Assembly (NCBI GenBank): GCA_002309335.1
Contig: DBXH01000030.1
Coordinates: 1,960 to 25,656 of the forward strand
Length of the DNA stretch: 23,697 bases
Direction: 5' to 3'
DNA from: Bacteroidales bacterium UBA1217
GTDB taxonomy: Bacteria > Bacteroidota > Bacteroidia > Bacteroidales > P3
The translations under genes were made by a program, and so were the position numbers. The notes beneath the pieces are model-generated. The model was not told where the DNA came from, did not search any database, and saw only the letters and a list, made by a program, of their open reading frames with translations. Positions within the stretch are counted from its first letter, which is position 1. Every line of letters starts with the position of its first letter. This document shows positions 20,307 through 23,697 of this stretch, in pieces.

Positions 20307-22361
20307 ATGTATAATATTTCTGAACTCTCTGCAAAGGCTCATATTGAGCTTATTGACATTGCAAAGGAACTTGGTGTTCACCGTGCAGACCGACTTGAGC
20401 CGCAAGAACTGATTTATAGAATTTTGGATGCTCAAGCCAAAAATCCCTCAAGCGATAACAACTCTTCGGAAGATATCTCCCGTATGCGGCAACGCCACGC
20501 TCGCATCAAGCCGATTCCTATTGCCGAATCGAACGTTAAGAACTATAAGGCACACAAGGAAAAGGCAGGTAACAGAACCGAAAAACAGCAAAAACAGCGT
20601 CCGGAGCCGACAACCGCTCCGATGCCCGCTGATGAACAAAAATTTGAGCCGGCGTTTGAGTTGAATATTAATGATTTGGAGATTCCTGTCGTGCCTACGG
20701 TGCCCGAAGTGGCTAATCCGAGAGACTATTTTCAGAAACGCAGTCAGGAGAATGCTGTGGAGCAACAGTCCGATAAACCCAACGAGGCTGCGGTGACGGA
20801 AGTCACAGCTGTCGCATCGACAGCAAATGAGGTGCAACCTGTCCCGCAAAAACGTCGCAGAGGTCGCCCGTCGCGCAAAAGTACGGAAGTGCAGATGCAA
20901 CCTGAAAACGTTGAAACGAACTCTGTTAGCGTAGAGGTGAAAACGGAAAACGAAGAAAAGCCTGCAGAAACGGTCGAAGTAAACCAAAAACAGCAGAAAC
21001 GCCGCGGACGCAAGCCTAAAAAACAACAAGACGCAGCTCAGGAAAATGGCGAGGTGAAAATGGAGAACGTGGAACGGAAAACGGAGAACGGAGAACGGAG
21101 AACAGAAAATGTAGAGCAGAAAACGGAGAAGGGCGACCGACCGGTGGTAGTGCCTGGCGTGAATTTCTACAAAAAGAATAATCAGAACAATAATAATAGT
21201 AATAATAATAATAACAACCGTCGTCACGATTTCCCGTTCGAGGTTGAGGGTTTTGTCGAGGCTGAAGGTGTGCTGGAAATCTCACAGGACGGATTCGGAT
21301 TCCTGCGCTCGTCGGATTATAACTATCTGGCTTCACCGGACGATATTTATGTCTCGCAGCAGCAGATAAAGGGTTTCGGTTTGAAGGCTGGCGATACGGT
21401 GAAGTGCACTGTGCGTCCTCCCCGCGATGTGGAAAAATATTTCCCGTTGGTCAAAGTGTTAAAGATTAATGGTTTGAATCCTGAAGATATACGTGACCGC
21501 GTGGCGTTTGAATCTATGACTCCTCTCTTCCCTGAGGAGAAATTCAAGCTGACAGGACATCCGCAGGAGACGCTCTCAACGCGTATCATCGACCTCTTTA
21601 CGCCTATTGGAAAAGGTCAGCGCGGATTGATTGTGGCTCAACCGAAGACCGGTAAGACGACGCTGCTTAAGGAGATTGCCAACGCTATTGCTTACAACCA
21701 CCCTGAGGTCTATCTGATGGTGCTGCTCATCGACGAGCGTCCTGAGGAGGTGACTGATATGCAGCGAAGTGTGAATGCTGAAGTGATTGCCTCGACTTTC
21801 GATGAGCCTGCCGAGCGTCATGTGAGGATTGCAAATATCGTCCTTGAAAAGGCTAAGCGAATGACTGAGTGCAAACACGATGTGGTCATTGTGCTCGACT
21901 CTATAACGCGTCTGGCGAGGGCGTATAATACTGTCCAGCCAGCTTCAGGCAAGGTGCTGTCGGGCGGTGTGGAAGCCAATGCCCTGCAGAAGCCCAAGCG
22001 TTTCTTTGGTGCTGCCCGTAAGATTGAAAACGGTGGCTCGCTGACGATAATTGCAACGGCATTGACAGAGACGGGTTCTAAGATGGATGATGTTATCTTT
22101 GAGGAGTTTAAGGGTACGGGCAATATGGAATTGCAGCTCGACCGCAAGTTGGCCAACAAGCGTATGTGGCCTGCGGTGGATATCGTGGCGTCGTCAACTC
22201 GCCGCGATGATTTGCTTGTGGATCAGAATATCCTCTCGAGAATGCAGGTGCTGCGTAACCAACTTACCGACTTAAACCCTGTGGAGGCTATGGAGATGTT
22301 GAAACGCTTTATGGTGAATACGAAGAATAACGAGGAGTTCCTTTATTCGATGGATAAATAA
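20307..22361 (+). CDS. rho: Transcription termination factor Rho with a long disordered insertion
   Basis: Rho is the hexameric RNA-dependent ATPase that ends transcription. The 684-residue product has the N-terminal helical Rho domain (about 1-48), a low-complexity insertion (about 50-312), the cold-shock-like RNA-binding domain (about 313-400) with GFGFLRSSDYNY, and the ATPase core with Walker A PKTGKT (Lys450), the VLLIDERPEEVTDM segment, Walker B region VIVLDSITRLARAYN and Q/R loops, all intact. The insertion has two basic AT-hook-like motifs, RRRGRPSRKS and KRRGRKPKK, a heptamer-derived stretch around KTENGERRTEN, and an Asn-rich run before the RNA-binding domain. Large Rho insertions are known in Bacteroidota. 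A threonine aldolase gene follows after 9 bp. Confidence 0.96.
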   Translation: MYNISELSAKAHIELIDIAKELGVHRADRLEPQELIYRILDAQAKNPSSDNNSSEDISRMRQRHARIKPIPIAESNVKNYKAHKEKAGNRTEKQQKQRPEPTTAPMPADEQKFEPAFELNINDLEIPVVPTVPEVANPRDYFQKRSQENAVEQQSDKPNEAAVTEVTAVASTANEVQPVPQKRRRGRPSRKSTEVQMQPENVETNSVSVEVKTENEEKPAETVEVNQKQQKRRGRKPKKQQDAAQENGEVKMENVERKTENGERRTENVEQKTEKGDRPVVVPGVNFYKKNNQNNNNSNNNNNNRRHDFPFEVEGFVEAEGVLEISQDGFGFLRSSDYNYLASPDDIYVSQQQIKGFGLKAGDTVKCTVRPPRDVEKYFPLVKVLKINGLNPEDIRDRVAFESMTPLFPEEKFKLTGHPQETLSTRIIDLFTPIGKGQRGLIVAQPKTGKTTLLKEIANAIAYNHPEVYLMVLLIDERPEEVTDMQRSVNAEVIASTFDEPAERHVRIANIVLEKAKRMTECKHDVVIVLDSITRLARAYNTVQPASGKVLSGGVEANALQKPKRFFGAARKIENGGSLTIIATALTETGSKMDDVIFEEFKGTGNMELQLDRKLANKRMWPAVDIVASSTRRDDLLVDQNILSRMQVLRNQLTDLNPVEAMEMLKRFMVNTKNNEEFLYSMDK
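21066..21128 (+). repeat. AACGGAR heptamer array inside rho
   Basis: Nine in-register 7-bp units, five exact and four diverged (AACGTGG, AACAGAA, AATGTAG, AGCAGAA). They encode a Glu/Lys/Arg/Asn-rich part of the disordered insertion. Confidence 0.85.
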
Positions 22362-22370
22362 TCAGGTGTT

Positions 22371-23390
22371 ATGAAACGCGGATTTGGTAGTGACAATCAT
22401 TCGGGTGTGAGTCCCGAGGTGCTGAAGGCTATAGCTGACGCTAATGTTGAACATGCGTTGGCGTATGGTGACGATGAATATTGCGAGCGGGTCGTCAAGT
22501 TGTTCAAGACAACTTTCGGTGAGCAGGCTAGCGTTTATTTCGTCTTCAACGGCACGGGAGCCAATGTGTTGAACATCGATGCTATGTGCCGTTCGCACCA
22601 CGCAGTGGTGTGCGCCGAAACTGCTCATATCAATGTCGACGAATGCGGTGCACCCCAGCGGATTGTAGGCTGCCGCCTGCTGACGGTTCCTACGCCCGAC
22701 GGCAAGCTGACTCCTGAGTTGGTGAAAACGCAACTGCACGGATTCGGCTTCGAGCATCACAGCCAGCCGCGAGCAATATCAATTTCTCAGCCTACCGAGC
22801 TTGGCACATTATATACTGTCGAGGAAATCAAAGCATTGGCCGACCTTGCACATAGTTACGGAATGTATCTTCACGTCGACGGCGCCCGTTTGGCAAATGC
22901 CGCTGTTGCGCTTGGTTGTTCTTTCAAGGAGATGACGACCGACTGCGGTGTCGATTGCCTCTCGTTCGGCGGAACCAAGAATGGCCTTTTGATGGGCGAA
23001 TCGTCTGTTATACTGAATACTGAGCTTGATGTTGATTTGAAATACCGCCGCAAGCAGATGTCGCAGTTGTGCTCTAAGATGCGTTTTATGGCTGTTCAGT
23101 TTGAGGCGTATCTGACTACAGGGCTCTGGCGACGCAATGCTGAGCATAGCAACCAAATGGCACAGCTACTATACGCTGAATTGCAGAGCGTTCCACAGGT
23201 AAAGGTGATGTACCCGGTTCAGGTCAACAGTGTCTTTGCTCAATTGCCGCGCGATGTGTGGACGGCTCTTCAGCAGGACTATTTCTTCTACGACTGGGAT
23301 GAAGCGGAGAACGTTGTGCGCTGGATGTGTTCGTTCGACACAACTGTGGAGGATATTAAAAACTTCGTCGCCGCCCTAAGAAATATATGA
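22371..23390 (+). CDS. ltaE: Low-specificity L-threonine aldolase
   Basis: A PLP-dependent fold-type I enzyme that splits threonine or allo-threonine to glycine and acetaldehyde. The 339-residue product opens with GFGSDNHSGVSPEVL, has the acidic AYGDDEYC segment (about 31-38), the phosphate/cofactor region FNGTGANVLNI, the Asp in HVDGARLANA, and the PLP lysine in SFGGTKNGLLMGE (Lys203). The Asp-Asn-His near the start (DNHSG) and the family length fit beta-eliminating lyase/threonine aldolase. It starts 9 bp after rho and has no promoter of its own, so it is probably co-transcribed with rho. Substrate range is inferred from the family. Confidence 0.92.
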   Translation: MKRGFGSDNHSGVSPEVLKAIADANVEHALAYGDDEYCERVVKLFKTTFGEQASVYFVFNGTGANVLNIDAMCRSHHAVVCAETAHINVDECGAPQRIVGCRLLTVPTPDGKLTPELVKTQLHGFGFEHHSQPRAISISQPTELGTLYTVEEIKALADLAHSYGMYLHVDGARLANAAVALGCSFKEMTTDCGVDCLSFGGTKNGLLMGESSVILNTELDVDLKYRRKQMSQLCSKMRFMAVQFEAYLTTGLWRRNAEHSNQMAQLLYAELQSVPQVKVMYPVQVNSVFAQLPRDVWTALQQDYFFYDWDEAENVVRWMCSFDTTVEDIKNFVAALRNI

Positions 23391-23626
23391 AGCAGAGAGC
23401 CGGTGGCTCTCTGCGATAGCGAAGCGGAGGACAAAAAATATCATTGCAGCCAATAATCCACCGTTCTCGGGGCTTCAGCCCCGCCCCGCTCTGCCCAACA
23501 CCCCTAAAAAATTGCATTTTTATCCCGCTGAAAACCAACTTCCTAAAAATAAATTTACATTTTTTTCGTTCTACGATGGTAGTTTTCGGACGTTTTTGCG
23601 ACTAATATAACAAAAGCGCTTTTTTG
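23391..23626. other. Hairpin-rich intergenic region after the aldolase
   Basis: A perfect 10-bp stem GCAGAGAGCC/GGCTCTCTGC (23392-23414) follows the stop codon immediately but lacks a T run. A second hairpin CGGGGC-TTCA-GCCCCG (23468-23483) is preceded by CCGTTCTC, the complement of a heptamer fragment. A palindrome AAAAGCGCTTTT (23612-23623) sits just before the next ATG. The rest is AT-rich without a recognisable gene or promoter. Confidence 0.6.
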
Positions 23627-23697
23627 ATGAAACGAAACAAAAGGCATATTGCATTTATGGAGATGCTGCGTCGTTCCGACAGCACCATCTTCAAGAT
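23627..23697 (+). CDS. Possible start of an unidentified gene (cut by window end)
   Basis: An ATG at 23627 opens a frame of 23 complete codons running off the window: MKRNKRHIAFMEMLRRSDST and then IFK. The composition changes from AT-rich to coding-like GC here. I do not recognise the family; too little is visible, and no promoter box is clear. Confidence 0.4.
   Translation, partial: MKRNKRHIAFMEMLRRSDSTIFK

Noticed and set aside
20448..21227. 259-codon minus-strand ORF opposite the rho insertion
   Set aside because: Arises from stop-poor low-complexity DNA including the A-free strand of the heptamer; rho on the other strand is certain.

Overview
The window reads as a chromosomal segment of a Bacteroidota bacterium, most likely order Bacteroidales. 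The evidence is promoter boxes of the form TTTG - about 19-22 bp - TAnnTTTG in front of many genes, no Shine-Dalgarno-like sites, AT-rich intergenic DNA, a tRNA gene without an encoded CCA end, a fused FtcD, an Era/RuvX/Def/Rho/PcrA complement of Bacteroidales type, and a DUF4831 lipoprotein. I cannot name the genus from sequence alone.

Layout. 1-23: 5' end of a tRNA-Leu leaving the window on the minus strand. 235-4158 (+): prs, rplY, a YjjG-like HAD phosphatase, a DUF559 endonuclease-like gene followed by an inverted pair of GC-rich repeats, and era. 4164-6022 (-): two secreted proteins of unknown function. 6153-12445 (+): Na+/solute symporter, DUF4831 lipoprotein, ribonuclease Z and a PcrA/UvrD helicase. 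12446-13206: gene-free, rich in tandem and palindromic repeats. 13207-14904 (+): fused glutamate formimidoyltransferase/cyclodeaminase. 15083-15205 (-): a 40-residue lipoprotein. 15898-16503 (+): HTH regulator behind an AT-rich region full of TTTGTAAA sites. 16524-18119 (-): operon ruvX-def-TPR lipoprotein. 18334-18407 (+): tRNA with CAT anticodon. 18538-19551 (+): ilvE. 19621-19998 (-): gcvH. 20307-23390 (+): rho, then a threonine aldolase. A partial ORF begins at 23627.

Most genes are housekeeping: nucleotide synthesis (prs), translation and RNA (rplY, era, rnz, def, tRNAs), DNA repair (pcrA, ruvX), transcription termination (rho), and amino-acid and one-carbon metabolism (ftcD, ilvE, gcvH, threonine aldolase). 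FtcD, GcvH and threonine aldolase all touch glycine or tetrahydrofolate one-carbon chemistry, but they are in separate transcription units.

The unusual content is repeat DNA. A GC-rich repeat of two consecutive hairpins occurs four times (about 3053-3094, 3159-3205, 11653-11693, 15345-15387). Its stems differ between copies yet stay paired. Two copies form a head-to-head pair directly behind the DUF559 gene, one supplying that gene's C-terminus and stop codon, and one copy lies in frame inside the helicase. Separately, a T-free heptamer AACGGAR forms in-frame arrays in era, the DUF4831 gene and rho; since it has no T on one strand and no A on the other, it cannot create a stop codon in any frame. 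Further arrays with 7-, 11- (66-bp higher-order) and 12-bp periods fill intergenic gaps. The best candidate for an undescribed system is the pairing of the DUF559 endonuclease-like protein with the two-hairpin repeats, reminiscent of REP/RAYT elements; this is a hypothesis.
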